Assembly (NCBI GenBank): GCA_903826205.1
Contig: CAIKDP010000007.1
Location: 1-56,621, forward strand
Length of the DNA stretch: 56,621 nucleotides
Reading direction: 5' to 3'
Source of the DNA: Akkermansiaceae bacterium
GTDB lineage: Bacteria > Verrucomicrobiota > Verrucomicrobiia > Verrucomicrobiales > Akkermansiaceae
The first letter of the stretch is position 1. Each line of letters starts with the position of its first letter. A program made the translations under genes and the position numbers. Of this stretch, positions 41,833 to 50,445 are shown one piece after another. The notes beneath the pieces are model-generated. The model made no database searches and was not told where the DNA came from. It saw nothing but the letters and a program-made list of their open reading frames with translations.

Positions 41833-43242
41833 TCACTCATGGCGGAGAGCCTCGATGGGATCAAGCCGCGAGGCCTTCCAGGCAGGGTAAAAGCCGAAGA
41901 CAATGCCGACAGCGCCTGCGACCAGCACTGAGATTGCGATTGCCGGCAGTGAGATTTCCGTTGGCCAATGTTGGATTTCGCGGACGAGGATGGATGATCC
42001 GCGGCCGACGCCAATGCCGAGCGCTCCGCCTGCGAGGCACAACAAGAACGCTTCCAGGAGGAACTGCCGCAGGATGTGATGGCGGCGGGCACCCACGGCC
42101 ATGCGCAGCCCGATCTCGCGGGTCCTCTCGGTAACCGAGACGAGCATGATGTTCATGATCCCCACGCCGCCCACGGCGAGCGAAATGGCTGCCACGACCA
42201 GCAACAAGGTGCCCATCAATTCAGACGTTTTCGCCGAAGTGCGGGCGATCTCGGTCATATCAAGGATTTTGAAGTCATCTTCATCCCCCTCGTCAAGGTG
42301 ATGTCGCTCGCGCAGGAGTGAGGTGATCTGTTTGATGGCAATAGGCACTTGCTCGGCGTTGGCGGCCTTGGCCTGAATCATGTCGATGTTCATCTGTCCC
42401 ACCGGCTGTGGCCGGTTGATCAGGCGCATGGCCGACACTTGGGGATAGAGTGGGGTGGGGGAGGGATACAGATTGTGTGTGGAAAAGCCCGCCGGAGTGG
42501 AGGTGGTGGTGACCGATCTGGATCCCCCGGCACTGAGGCCGTTGATGCGGTACTTGATAGTTGTCCAAGGGGCGATGATCACGTCGTCCTGGTCCTGGCC
42601 CGTCATGTCCGCGCCACGTCGACCTAACACCCCGACCACCCGGAAGGGAACGCTGCGGATACGGATCATTTTGCCGATTGGCGATTCGTCCGCAAACAAT
42701 TCCCGCTGCACCGTGGTACCTATCAAACAGACGGCGTTACTCGCGCTGACGTCGGCATCGGTGAAGCAGGCGCCATCTTCCAAGTCCCAGTCCCGCGTGG
42801 CCAGATAGCCCGGAGTGGTGCCCGTCAGGCGTTGCGGCGACCAGTTGCGTTTGCCGTAAGCCACCTGGGCCTGGGACCAGACCAAGGGCACGACCACGGT
42901 GACAGCAGGGCAATGTCTGGCGATCGCGTCGACGTCGCCGGGTTGGAGTGTTTGGAAGGTCCCGGCGCCTTGGCTCACGCCATTTCTGCTAGCCGCGGCG
43001 GGGAAAATGGGGATTTTGTGGGCGCCCATGCTGGCGATGGTCTTGGCAATGGCGGCCTTTGAGCCGCGGCCGATTTCGGTCATGGCGATGACGGCTGCCA
43101 CCCCGATGATAACCCCCAGCACGGTGAGGGCGGAACGCATCTTGTGGCGCCGCATATTGCCCAAGGCCGTATGCAACGTGGGCGGAACCAAGGTGCGGAC
43201 GGTGATCCATAGGGGGGTGGCATGCGTGCGCACTGCTTTCAT
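41833..43242 (-). CDS. MacB/FtsX-type ABC transporter permease
   Basis: 469 residues. One N-terminal membrane segment (MRSALTVLGVIIGVAAVIAM) with the typical following helix (MTEIGRGSKAAIAKTIASMGA), a large periplasmic domain of about 220 residues, then three membrane segments ending with the FtsX domain (EIGLRMAVGARRHHILRQFLLEAFLLCLAGG). Tripartite MacB-like systems also need an ATPase and usually an HlyD-type adaptor; neither is adjacent, so the partners are elsewhere or lost. The substrate could be a lipoprotein, peptide or toxic compound. Confidence 0.88.
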   Translation of the reverse strand: MKAVRTHATPLWITVRTLVPPTLHTALGNMRRHKMRSALTVLGVIIGVAAVIAMTEIGRGSKAAIAKTIASMGAHKIPIFPAAASRNGVSQGAGTFQTLQPGDVDAIARHCPAVTVVVPLVWSQAQVAYGKRNWSPQRLTGTTPGYLATRDWDLEDGACFTDADVSASNAVCLIGTTVQRELFADESPIGKMIRIRSVPFRVVGVLGRRGADMTGQDQDDVIIAPWTTIKYRINGLSAGGSRSVTTTSTPAGFSTHNLYPSPTPLYPQVSAMRLINRPQPVGQMNIDMIQAKAANAEQVPIAIKQITSLLRERHHLDEGDEDDFKILDMTEIARTSAKTSELMGTLLLVVAAISLAVGGVGIMNIMLVSVTERTREIGLRMAVGARRHHILRQFLLEAFLLCLAGGALGIGVGRGSSILVREIQHWPTEISLPAIAISVLVAGAVGIVFGFYPAWKASRLDPIEALRHE

Positions 43243-43417
43243 GGGGAGAGACCATTTGCCTCAATGGCTGCACACATACGGACCCGGCATGGCCATTCTC
43301 GCAGGGAAAATGACGGCTCATCCTGGAGATGGCGCTTGCCGCTTGCGCGCGCAGCCATGGCGGGTGGTCATTACCCGCCCTCAATGGCCAGGAAGGCCCA
43401 GCCAGCCATCATTCACC

Positions 43418-44233
43418 TCAAGGCTTGGCTTTCAATCCCAGCGCCCACTCGATACCGCCGAGGATATGCTGTTGATAGGCCTTGCTGATCTCAATGGAGT
43501 TCTTGCGGTCCTTCAACTCCGGGTCGGTATCGATAAGGTCTTCGCGGTGTCCCAGCGAGGTGTAGAATATTTTGCCAGTGCCAAACGGTTTGCTCCAGGT
43601 CACCGGAAAATGGCCCGGGGCCTTGTTCTGCGGATGCTTGTCGAGAATGAGCAGGTCGTGCACTTTCGCGGGATCGTAGTTTTTGAACTCGTAGATTTCC
43701 TCCAGCGCAATCGTCCAGGTCTTGCCCAGATGCGCGTTGGCCGGGTGCTGCGGGTCTTCGTTGAGGCACTCCACGCCCACCTGCGCGCCGTGCCCCTTGA
43801 ATTCGCCGCCGAGCATCTGGGCATATTCCGGCCATTTGTGGAACGTGTCGCTCGCCGAGTGAATCCCGATGAACGCGTGGCCGGCCTTGAGCCAGTCCAC
43901 CAGGCCCTGCGGGTCGGGGATCGGCAAATCCCCCGTGGTGCTCGCAAAGACCACTCCATCATAATTTTTCAACGATTCCGGTGACAGCTTCTGCAGCGCG
44001 TCCTTGAGCGCTTGCTGCCAGACCGGGTCACCTTGCCTGCCCGGTGGTTGGTGCACATAGTCCACTGTGAACTCGCCGCTTTGTTGGCCCAGTTGCGCAA
44101 GCACTTTTTCCAGATTCGGAATCGAACTATGTCGAAATCCGGTCGTGGTGGTGACCACCAGCAGGTTTTTCGGCGCAGCCGAGAGCGGGGTCGCCGTGAG
44201 CGCGGCCATCAGAAGGGAGGGGAGGAGTTTCAT
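43418..44233 (-). CDS. ThuA-like domain protein, secreted
   Basis: 271 residues with signal peptide MKLLPSLLMAALTATPLSAA. The body is the class-I glutamine-amidotransferase-like ThuA fold: LLVVTTTTGFRHSSIPNLEKVL, YDGVVFASTTGDLPI, and AFIGIHSASDTFHKWPEYAQMLGGEFKGHG. The family is named from trehalose utilisation and is abundant in Verrucomicrobiota and Planctomycetota next to sugar enzymes. The enzymatic role is not established. A short hairpin (GGCGGGT/ACCCGCC near 43365-43380) lies between this gene and the permease, without a T-run. Confidence 0.85.
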   Translation of the reverse strand: MKLLPSLLMAALTATPLSAAPKNLLVVTTTTGFRHSSIPNLEKVLAQLGQQSGEFTVDYVHQPPGRQGDPVWQQALKDALQKLSPESLKNYDGVVFASTTGDLPIPDPQGLVDWLKAGHAFIGIHSASDTFHKWPEYAQMLGGEFKGHGAQVGVECLNEDPQHPANAHLGKTWTIALEEIYEFKNYDPAKVHDLLILDKHPQNKAPGHFPVTWSKPFGTGKIFYTSLGHREDLIDTDPELKDRKNSIEISKAYQQHILGGIEWALGLKAKP

Positions 44234-44415
44234 TGTTATTTGTTAGGAATTTACGGGAGCCGGGCGGTGAGGTGACCCCGTGGGGGAAGCCACGACCCTG
44301 CCGGCCGGGAATCTGCCTGTTGATCCGGAAAAAGCAAGAAACAAAGTTCCGAAATACATGGAGGAAAGATCAAATATTTTGCAACCCTTCCCTTGTTGAG
44401 GGGTTCCCCTGCCGT

Positions 44416-44850
44416 ATGAAATCACTCAAACTGACCCTGAGTATCGCCACTGCGGTGCTCTTCGCCCTGCCGTCCACCACTTTTGCCGAGGAGTCACCCG
44501 CCGGCGCCAATCCGCCCCCCGCCGATGGCGCGGCGCGGCCTGCAGGCCCCGGTCACGGACGGCGCATGGACCCGGAGGCCCGGCTCAAATTCATGACCGA
44601 GAAACTCGGACTCGATGCCGACCAACAGGCCAAGATCAAGGCGATTTATGAGAAGAACGCCCCCAAGTTCAAGGAGCTCATGGCCAAGGGGCGCGAAAGT
44701 CTCACTGATGCGGACAAGACGGCGATGCGCGACTTGTTCAAATCGCAAGCCGAGGAAGTTGCCGCCATCCTCACACCTGAGCAAAAGGAAAAGCTCAAGG
44801 AAATGCGCCCCCCGGGACGCGGCGAAGCCAAGCCAGGTGACGCCAAGTAA
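44416..44850 (+). CDS. Small secreted Spy/CpxP-like protein
   Basis: 144 residues. Signal peptide MKSLKLTLSIATAVLFALPSTTFA, a Pro/Ala/Gly-rich linker, then a helical domain with two LTxxQ-like motifs: LGLDADQQAKIKAIYE and ILTPEQKEKLKEM. This matches the periplasmic Spy/CpxP/LTxxQ group, which chaperones unfolded proteins or senses envelope stress. The frame is open further upstream without protein character; the ATG at 44416 gives the signal peptide. A strong terminator follows. Confidence 0.75.
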   Translation: MKSLKLTLSIATAVLFALPSTTFAEESPAGANPPPADGAARPAGPGHGRRMDPEARLKFMTEKLGLDADQQAKIKAIYEKNAPKFKELMAKGRESLTDADKTAMRDLFKSQAEEVAAILTPEQKEKLKEMRPPGRGEAKPGDAK

Positions 44851-44876
44851 TCCACACTTTCAAACCACACACCAAG

Positions 44877-44914
44877 AGGGCGGGAGGCATTTGCTTCCCG
44901 CCCTTTGTTATTTT
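44877..44914. terminator. Bidirectional intrinsic terminator
   Basis: Stem GGGCGGGA(G) at 44878-44887 with CTTCCCGCCC at 44894-44903, an ATTTG-type loop, then TTTGTTATTTT on the plus strand. It terminates the Spy-like gene and lies 11 bp from the stop of the convergent small minus-strand gene. Confidence 0.9.
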
Positions 44915-44924
44915 CGCTGTGGGC

Positions 44925-45185
44925 TTATGCCTGCTCGAGCAGCTTTTCCACCTTGCGGGTGGTCGTGGCTGTGTGCTTGCCGTTGACCCGCTTGGCTCCG
45001 TCGAGGATCTCTTTCACGCTGGCCAAAGCCACCTGCGCTGCCGCGAAGGATTTCTTCTCATCACCGAATTTCTTGTCAGAGAAATACTTGGTGAATACCG
45101 CTCCCGCGCGGCTGACGGACAGGCGCCAGCCTTGGAATGCGGAGGTTTCGTAGGTGAAGCGTGTCAGATTTTTGATGGATTTCAT
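44925..45185 (-). CDS. Very small AP2-like DNA-binding protein candidate
   Basis: 86 residues. The segment FQGWRLSVSRAGAVFTKYFSDKKFGDEKKSFAAAQVALASVKEIL resembles the three-strand-plus-helix AP2/integrase-type DNA-binding domain: a Trp-Arg strand, a strand ending in aromatic-Lys-Tyr-Phe, and an Ala-rich helix. A basic C-terminal tail follows. Bacterial AP2 domains are usually linked to endonucleases or integrases; a free-standing one is unusual. The family call rests on pattern only and could be wrong. Confidence 0.55.
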   Translation of the reverse strand: MKSIKNLTRFTYETSAFQGWRLSVSRAGAVFTKYFSDKKFGDEKKSFAAAQVALASVKEILDGAKRVNGKHTATTTRKVEKLLEQA

Positions 45186-45329
45186 GGCAGTTTGATATTG
45201 GGGTTAGAGTTAGTCTCTCGCCTTCTCTACGCCTATCTGCGGCAATTGCAAGAATATTCTGAGTTCTGTTTGTGACTAACCCGGGCTTGCCAGACGGGTT
45301 CAGGGCTGATATCCGCAGCGGCCTCAACG

Positions 45330-45584
45330 ATGCCAGATGCAACCCTCCACACCAGCGGGCCGGTGATTGAACGGCTGGGCCCGGTTCTCTATCGGACCGC
45401 GCTGCCTAACGGCAAGATCATCCTGGCGCACCTGTCGAAGCGGTTGGCGGATGCGGGTGCCCTGTATGAGCCAGGCCAGCGGGTGGTGATGGAGCTCACC
45501 CCCTACGATTTCGACCAGGCGCGCATCCTCGGTGAGGCTGGGGCCTTATTTGCCGATGCAGAAGCGGCTGAAGATCACACCTAG
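45330..45584 (+). CDS. infA: IF-1-like S1-fold protein (translation initiation factor IF-1 family)
   Basis: 84 residues. The OB-fold pattern of IF-1 is clear: GPVIERLGPVLYRTALPNGKIILAHLSKRL, then PGQRVVMELTPYDFDQARIL. IF-1 binds the A site of the 30S subunit during initiation. The C-terminal tail and several substitutions differ from the typical housekeeping IF-1 (PGDKV..ELSPYDL..GRI), so it may be a second, divergent copy. Its last 39 bp overlap the 3' end of mnmE on the opposite strand. Confidence 0.8.
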   Translation: MPDATLHTSGPVIERLGPVLYRTALPNGKIILAHLSKRLADAGALYEPGQRVVMELTPYDFDQARILGEAGALFADAEAAEDHT

Positions 45585-46901
45585 CAAGTCTTCGGTATCG
45601 ACGCGGCCGGCGATTTCGCCGAGGGCATCGAGGGCTTCGCGGAGGTCAATGGCGGCGAGGGCGGGGTCGTTGGAGGGGATTTCAAGCAGGGCGAGGGCGG
45701 CGAGCAAGGCGCTGCGGGCGGTGCACAGGCAGGCTTGGTGGCGGGTGTTGATGGCGATGGCGTGTTCGCCCCAATCCGTCTCATTGAAGTGGAGGATGTC
45801 GCGGATGGCGTCGGCCAGTTGCTCGAAGCCGGCACCGCTGGCGCAGGAGATGCGGACGGCCTCGGCGGCGTGCCACGACGGATGTTCGCCGAGGTCGGAT
45901 TTATTGAGGATGAACAGGCGCTTGCCACAGGTGGCGGGCAGGAGCAGGGCGGCCGGGCGCGGCTGGCTGGCGTCCGCCAGTTCTAACAACAGGTCGGCGA
46001 GTTCGATTTGGCGCTCGGTGCGTTGGATGCCGGCGGCTTCGATCGGGTCGCCCGCCTGGCGGACGCCGGCGGTATCAACGAGGCGCAGCGGGATGTCATG
46101 AAGGCTGACGATTTCCTCGAGGGTATCGCGGGTGGTGCCGGGCAAGTCACTGACGATGGCCCGCTCGAAGCCGAGCAGTTGGTTGAGCAGGCTGGACTTG
46201 CCGACGTTAGGCGCGCCGCAAATCACGGTGCGGGCGCCCTCGCGCAGGACCCGGCCCTGGTCGGCGGTGGCGAGGAGGGAATCGAGGGTGCTTAGGACCG
46301 AGCGGACGTTGGCACGCAGGCTGTCGGCGGATTCCGGTTGGATGTCCTCTTCGGGGAAATCAATCCAAGCTTCGAGATGGGCGAGGGTTTCGAGCACTAG
46401 GTTGCGTGCCCCGGTGGTGCGCTGGCCGAGGGTGCCCTCAAGTTGGCTGCGGGCGGCCCGCAGGGCCAGGCGGGTCTGGGCGGCGATCAGGTCCATGACG
46501 CCCTCCGCCTGGGTGAGATCGAGCTTGCCGTTGAGAAACGCGCGCTGGGTGAACTCGCCGGGTCCGGCGGGCCCGGCACCACAGGCGAGCAGGCGAGCCA
46601 GCACCTGGCGGGTCACCAGCATTCCGCCGTGGCCGCTGAACTCGACACAATCCTCCCCGGTGAAGCTGTTAGGGGCGCGGAAAACCACCATCAGCCCGTC
46701 ATCCAGCACGTTTTCCGCCGCGTCCAGGATGTGGCAGCGGTGGGCGCTGCGCGGACTCATCAGGGAGGCCCGGCCGGCGGTGGCAAGGTCGGCCACCGCG
46801 ATGGCCGCCGGCCCGGAAATCCGCACTAACGAAACCGCGCCGACCCCGGCGGGGGTGGCGACGGCGGCGATGGTGGTGGGCTGGCTGGGGGAGGGGCTCA
46901 A
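45546..46901 (-). CDS. mnmE: tRNA uridine-5-carboxymethylaminomethyl modification GTPase MnmE
   Basis: 451 residues from a TTG at 46901; the frame continues to a GTG at 46958 through sequence that looks like an intergenic repeat (CTCTGCGTTCTCTGCGG). The N-terminal folate-binding domain begins with TIAAVATPAGVGAVSLVRISG. The inserted GTPase domain has G1 GAPNVGKSSLLNQLLG, G3 in LVDTAGVR, G4 LNKSDLG. The C-terminal motif FCIGK ends the protein. With MnmG it modifies the wobble uridine of several tRNAs. No mnmG is nearby. Confidence 0.95.
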   Translation of the reverse strand: MSPSPSQPTTIAAVATPAGVGAVSLVRISGPAAIAVADLATAGRASLMSPRSAHRCHILDAAENVLDDGLMVVFRAPNSFTGEDCVEFSGHGGMLVTRQVLARLLACGAGPAGPGEFTQRAFLNGKLDLTQAEGVMDLIAAQTRLALRAARSQLEGTLGQRTTGARNLVLETLAHLEAWIDFPEEDIQPESADSLRANVRSVLSTLDSLLATADQGRVLREGARTVICGAPNVGKSSLLNQLLGFERAIVSDLPGTTRDTLEEIVSLHDIPLRLVDTAGVRQAGDPIEAAGIQRTERQIELADLLLELADASQPRPAALLLPATCGKRLFILNKSDLGEHPSWHAAEAVRISCASGAGFEQLADAIRDILHFNETDWGEHAIAINTRHQACLCTARSALLAALALLEIPSNDPALAAIDLREALDALGEIAGRVDTEDLLGVIFSRFCIGK

Positions 46902-47079
46902 TGCGGATATATTTGTTAGGAAGAGGGGGGTTCTAACCGCAGAGAACGCAGAGATCACAGAGACGTTTTTCCAAACTCTCTTAAATGTGCCCTATGTGAT
47001 CTTTGGGATCTTTGTGGTTAAATCCAAATGATTCAGCCATGAATTCCGTGGTGAAGAGGCAGTTGCAAACGAACCAGCT

Positions 47080-48183
47080 TTAGAGTGGCGCGCTTGCCAG
47101 CACGGAGTCCAACACGGCGAGGCAACGGGCGTTTTGGGCGGGGGTGCCCATGGAGATGCGCACCCAGCCTGGGAGCTTGTAGCTGCGCATGGCACGCACG
47201 ATCACGCCTTGTTGGAGCATCTCGCGGAACACGCGGTCACCGTCACCCACCTCAATGAGCAGGAAATTGGCCACGCTCGGGACGAAATGGATGCCACGGG
47301 CGCGCAGGGCGTCCTGATAGAAGGCCAAGCCCTCGCGGTTGACCGCGCGGGTGAGCTCGATGTGGTCGGCGTCCGCCAGCGCGGCGAGGGCGCCGGCCTG
47401 GCCGATCGCATTGACGTTGAACGGTTGCCGGGCCTTTTGCAACAGCGCGACCAGTGGCTTGGAGGCCAGTCCGTAGCCCACGCGCAAGGCCGCCAGCCCG
47501 TGGATTTTCGAGCAGGTGCGCAGCACGCAGATGTTTCTGCCTTCACGGACGAATTTCAGCGTGTCGAGCGGCACATCGAGAAATTCAAAATACGCTTCGT
47601 CAAAGACGACCACGACATGTTCGGGCACGCGTGCCATGAAGCGGTCGATGGCCTCCTGACCCACCATGGTGCCGGTCGGATTGTTAGGGTTGGCGATGAA
47701 CAACAGCCGCGTGCGCGGGGTGATCGCATCCGCCATGGCCTCCAGATCGTGGACAAAACCCGGGTCAGGCACTTCCACATAGCGGGCCCCGAACAAAGTG
47801 GCCATCAGCTTGTACACCACGAAGGCGTGCTCGGCGGCGATCAATTCCGCCTCGCGATTGAGAAAGGTGTGGCACAGCAGTTCGATGATCTCGTTAGAGC
47901 CGTTGCCCAGAACCACGTGGTCGAGCTCCAGGTCGAGGGTTTGGGCGATGGCGTGGCGCAGCCGGTAACCCGCGCCATCGGGGTAAATATGGGCCTCGTC
48001 GAGGGCGGTCTGCATGGCGAGTTTGGCCTTGGGCGACGGGCCGAGCGGGTTTTCGTTGGAGGCCACTTTGACGATGGCGGCGGGATCCAGGCCCAGCTCG
48101 CGGGCGGTTTCATCAATCGGCTTTCCCGGCTCGTAAGCCACGAGATCGCACACAAAGCGGTTGGCGTATTGATCAATCGTCAT
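47080..48183 (-). CDS. hisC: Histidinol-phosphate aminotransferase
   Basis: 367 residues of a class I/II PLP aminotransferase. VASNENPLGPSPKAKLAMQ is the HisC-type start. The cofactor-binding blocks are NPNNPTGTM and VVVFDEAYFEF, and the Schiff-base Lys is in RTCSKIHGLAALRVGYG. The Arg binding the substrate phosphate or carboxylate is in GWVRISMGTP. It converts imidazole-acetol phosphate to histidinol phosphate; closely related enzymes act on aromatic amino acids. No other his gene is in the window. The ATG at 48183 is chosen over an upstream extension to 48231. Confidence 0.92.
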   Translation of the reverse strand: MTIDQYANRFVCDLVAYEPGKPIDETARELGLDPAAIVKVASNENPLGPSPKAKLAMQTALDEAHIYPDGAGYRLRHAIAQTLDLELDHVVLGNGSNEIIELLCHTFLNREAELIAAEHAFVVYKLMATLFGARYVEVPDPGFVHDLEAMADAITPRTRLLFIANPNNPTGTMVGQEAIDRFMARVPEHVVVVFDEAYFEFLDVPLDTLKFVREGRNICVLRTCSKIHGLAALRVGYGLASKPLVALLQKARQPFNVNAIGQAGALAALADADHIELTRAVNREGLAFYQDALRARGIHFVPSVANFLLIEVGDGDRVFREMLQQGVIVRAMRSYKLPGWVRISMGTPAQNARCLAVLDSVLASAPL

Positions 48184-48309
48184 GTCAGGGGCGACATTAG
48201 GAGGCCTCACCCCCCTGTCAAGACTGTGCAAGCGGGGTGTGCCTTGAAGATTTCCGAACTATTGCTCGACCCACCGGATTGGCCCGTTATACTTCGCCAA
48301 CATCCTCCC

Positions 48310-48873
48310 ATGAGTCTCCTGTTTTTCAAACGTGTTCTGGCCAACCCCATCCGCGTGGGCTACCTCGTGCCAAGCTCTCCTTTCCTGACGCGTAAAACCG
48401 CCGGCCGCATCGATTTCTCCAAACCCCGGGTGGTCGTTGAACTTGGTCCTGGCGAAGGCTGTCATACCCGCCAAATCGTCCGCCGCATGAACCCGGGATC
48501 CAAGCTCGTTCTCATCGAGCTGGACGCGCATTTCGCCGAGCATCTGCAAAAACAATTTGCCCATGACACGCGGGTGACCGTGGTGAATGGCGACGCTTTG
48601 TATCTGCCGGAGACCTTGGAGGAGTTGGGTTGTTTGAATCCGGACTACATTGTCTCCGGCATTCCCTTCACCATCATGGAGCGCCAGCTCAGGGAACAGT
48701 TGCTGGCCAGCATTGCCCGTGCAATGGGCCCCGACAGCATTTTTATCACCTATCAATTTTCCCTGCAGCTTTCCGAGCACGAGTTGTTCGATCTCAAACG
48801 CAGCGAACACTGCCTCTTCAACGTGCCGCCGCTCAATGTGATCGAGCTCAAAAAATCCGCCGCCGCGGTGTGA
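48310..48873 (+). CDS. Class I SAM-dependent methyltransferase (PmtA / rRNA dimethylase-like)
   Basis: 187 residues. The start MSLLFFKRVLANPIRVGYLVPSSPFLTRKTA resembles the phospholipid N-methyltransferase/KsgA-like group, and the SAM motif is VVELGPGEGCHTRQIVRRM. The acidic residue after strand 2 is in VLIELDAHF and motif IV is YIVSGIPFTIM. PmtA-type enzymes make phosphatidylcholine from phosphatidylethanolamine; an rRNA adenine methylase role is possible but less likely because of the short length. The long open frame upstream lies in the shadow of hisC, so the ATG at 48310 is used. Confidence 0.75.
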   Translation: MSLLFFKRVLANPIRVGYLVPSSPFLTRKTAGRIDFSKPRVVVELGPGEGCHTRQIVRRMNPGSKLVLIELDAHFAEHLQKQFAHDTRVTVVNGDALYLPETLEELGCLNPDYIVSGIPFTIMERQLREQLLASIARAMGPDSIFITYQFSLQLSEHELFDLKRSEHCLFNVPPLNVIELKKSAAAV

Positions 48874-48878
48874 TGGAC

Positions 48879-50108
48879 TCAATGCTTGACGACGACCTTG
48901 GCGCCCTTGGTCTGGCCGATCTTGGCTAACAGATTTTCGAACCACGGGGTGTCGATGTCAAACGGCTTGCCGCCCTTGATGCGTTCGAACTCGATGGCCC
49001 GCAGCACGTTGTGGCGCTGCTCGTCATGGCCGATGACCCCGCCCTCGCGGCGCATCGCGCATTCCACGGCCAGGTCCACGCAGCCCTTGATGAGACGCTG
49101 GTCGGCCAGATTGGCGGCGGCGGCACGGCTGTAGTAACCGCTTTTTTGAATCAGGGTTTTTTCCGCACCGAGCTTGGCGGCAAACTCCTTGCCGAAGTAA
49201 GCGCCCGGGTTGATGGCATCGAGCTTGATATGGCCGAAGGCATCGCGCGGGACGGTTTGGCTGGCGGCTTCCATCGCCCGCACAATGTCATCCACGCCGG
49301 CCCCTTCGGAGATGAAGATGTTGACGTTGTCGATCTCGTCCATGAGCTTGTGCAGGCGCGCGGCCTCCGCCTCGAAGTCGACGGCCATCTCCGGCACATA
49401 GACCGCGTGCACCGAGAAGCGTTCCTTGGTCAGGCCCAGTTCGGGCAACCAGTCCTGGCGCTCCAACGACTCCTGGTAATGGCGGGCGGTGGCGGCCGTG
49501 AGCCAACCGCAGTTGCGCCCCATCACTTCGTGGACGATGAGCATGCGCGGGTTGGCGTTGTGCTCGGCCACCACGTTGGCAAAATTGTTGGATCCGTGCT
49601 CGGCGGCCGTCCAGGCACCCAGGCTCTGGCGGATCGGATAGACATCATTGTCGATGGTTTTCGGCAAACCGATGACAGTCAGGTTGTATTTGTTGGTTTC
49701 AAGGAACTTGGCCAACTCGGCAGCGGTGGTGTTGGTGTCGTCGCCGCCGATGGTGTGCAACACATCCACGCCATCCCTGACCAACTGCTCGGTGGCGACT
49801 TTTTGCGGGTCCTCGCCCTCCTTGACCAAGCCGCGTTTGACGCAGTCCTTGACGTTGGTGAGTTTGACGCGGCTGTTGCCGATGGGGCTGCCGCCGTAGC
49901 GATGGAGGATGCCGGCGTTTTCGCGGATGGCGGGCGTGACCGTAATGCTGTCACCTAACAAAAGCCCCTTGTAGCCGCCGCGGTAACAAATGATCTCGAT
50001 CGTGGGATCGATCTCGGTATAGCGCTCGATGAGGGCGCCAATGGCGCTGGATAAACAGGGGGCAAGCCCCCCGGCGGTCAAAATGGCGACTTTTTTCGGT
50101 TTGATCAT
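48879..50108 (-). CDS. pfp: 6-phosphofructokinase, pyrophosphate-type
   Basis: 409 residues. KVAILTAGGLAPCLSSAIGAL is the N-terminal binding loop. The donor-binding motif reads GGDDTNTTAAELA (Gly-121 to Asp-124), with Asp at the position where ATP-dependent enzymes have Gly; Asp there is the known mark of PPi use. The catalytic loop is PKTIDNDV, and MGRNCGWLTA binds fructose 6-phosphate. It performs the third step of glycolysis, reversibly if PPi-dependent. Convergent with the methyltransferase gene 5 bp away. Confidence 0.9.
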   Translation of the reverse strand: MIKPKKVAILTAGGLAPCLSSAIGALIERYTEIDPTIEIICYRGGYKGLLLGDSITVTPAIRENAGILHRYGGSPIGNSRVKLTNVKDCVKRGLVKEGEDPQKVATEQLVRDGVDVLHTIGGDDTNTTAAELAKFLETNKYNLTVIGLPKTIDNDVYPIRQSLGAWTAAEHGSNNFANVVAEHNANPRMLIVHEVMGRNCGWLTAATARHYQESLERQDWLPELGLTKERFSVHAVYVPEMAVDFEAEAARLHKLMDEIDNVNIFISEGAGVDDIVRAMEAASQTVPRDAFGHIKLDAINPGAYFGKEFAAKLGAEKTLIQKSGYYSRAAAANLADQRLIKGCVDLAVECAMRREGGVIGHDEQRHNVLRAIEFERIKGGKPFDIDTPWFENLLAKIGQTKGAKVVVKH

Positions 50109-50445
50109 GGTGAAAAATGTGTTAGTTGTGGAAATTTCCTATGGCGGGCTGGAAAACGGCGCTCAGGTAGTGGCCACCCGCCTCGCTGGCAAGTCTATTT
50201 TCCTTCCGCATGACGACACGAATGTCGTCACTCCCTACGGCTTGTGGCTAAGGAGCCACCACATTCCTGTGGTGGGGGCGGAAGAATCGTGCAGGCGTGA
50301 ACGTCGGGGGCTGCTAACGAGCCGCCGTTCCACCCCGACGACACGAATGTCGTCGCTCCTTATCCGCCGTCCCGACGACACGAATGTCGTCGCTCCTTAT
50401 CCGCCGTCCCGACGACGCGCATGTCGTCGCGCCTCAAGCATGGAC
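50109..50445. other. 337-bp gap, largely hairpin repeats
   Basis: The space between the pfp start and the ychF stop. Besides the hairpin array (50211-50429) it has a short AT-rich stretch next to pfp that may hold its promoter. No gene is visible. Confidence 0.6.
50211..50429. repeat. Array of GACGACA hairpin repeats
   Basis: Units of the form CGACGACACGAATGTCGTCG (stem GACGACA/TGTCGTC, loop CGAA; UUCG when read from the other strand) lie at 50211-50230 (with TGACGAC ends), 50336-50355, 50373-50392 and 50410-50429. The last three are spaced exactly 37 bp apart, with a nearly identical CTCCTTATCCGCCGTCCC between them. A variant with CCACCACA/TGTGGTGG and loop TTCC lies at 50256-50275. Together they occupy most of the pfp/ychF gap. 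Confidence 0.93.

Noticed and set aside
43365-43380. Hairpin GGCGGGT/ACCCGCC considered as a terminator
   Set aside because: No T-run on the minus strand and a short stem; too weak to call.
46902-46958. 19-codon upstream extension of mnmE
   Set aside because: The extension comes from sequence resembling a common intergenic CTCTGCGTTCTCTG repeat and precedes the conserved MnmE N-terminus; a TTG at 46901 fits better, though the start remains uncertain.
47134-48309. Long N-terminal extension of the methyltransferase frame
   Set aside because: The extension is antisense to hisC and lacks protein character; the methyltransferase start is clear at 48310.
50336-50429. Regularly spaced repeats that could be a CRISPR array
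   Set aside because: The 'spacers' are nearly identical to each other, the repeats are perfect hairpins, and there are no cas genes; this is a tandem hairpin repeat.
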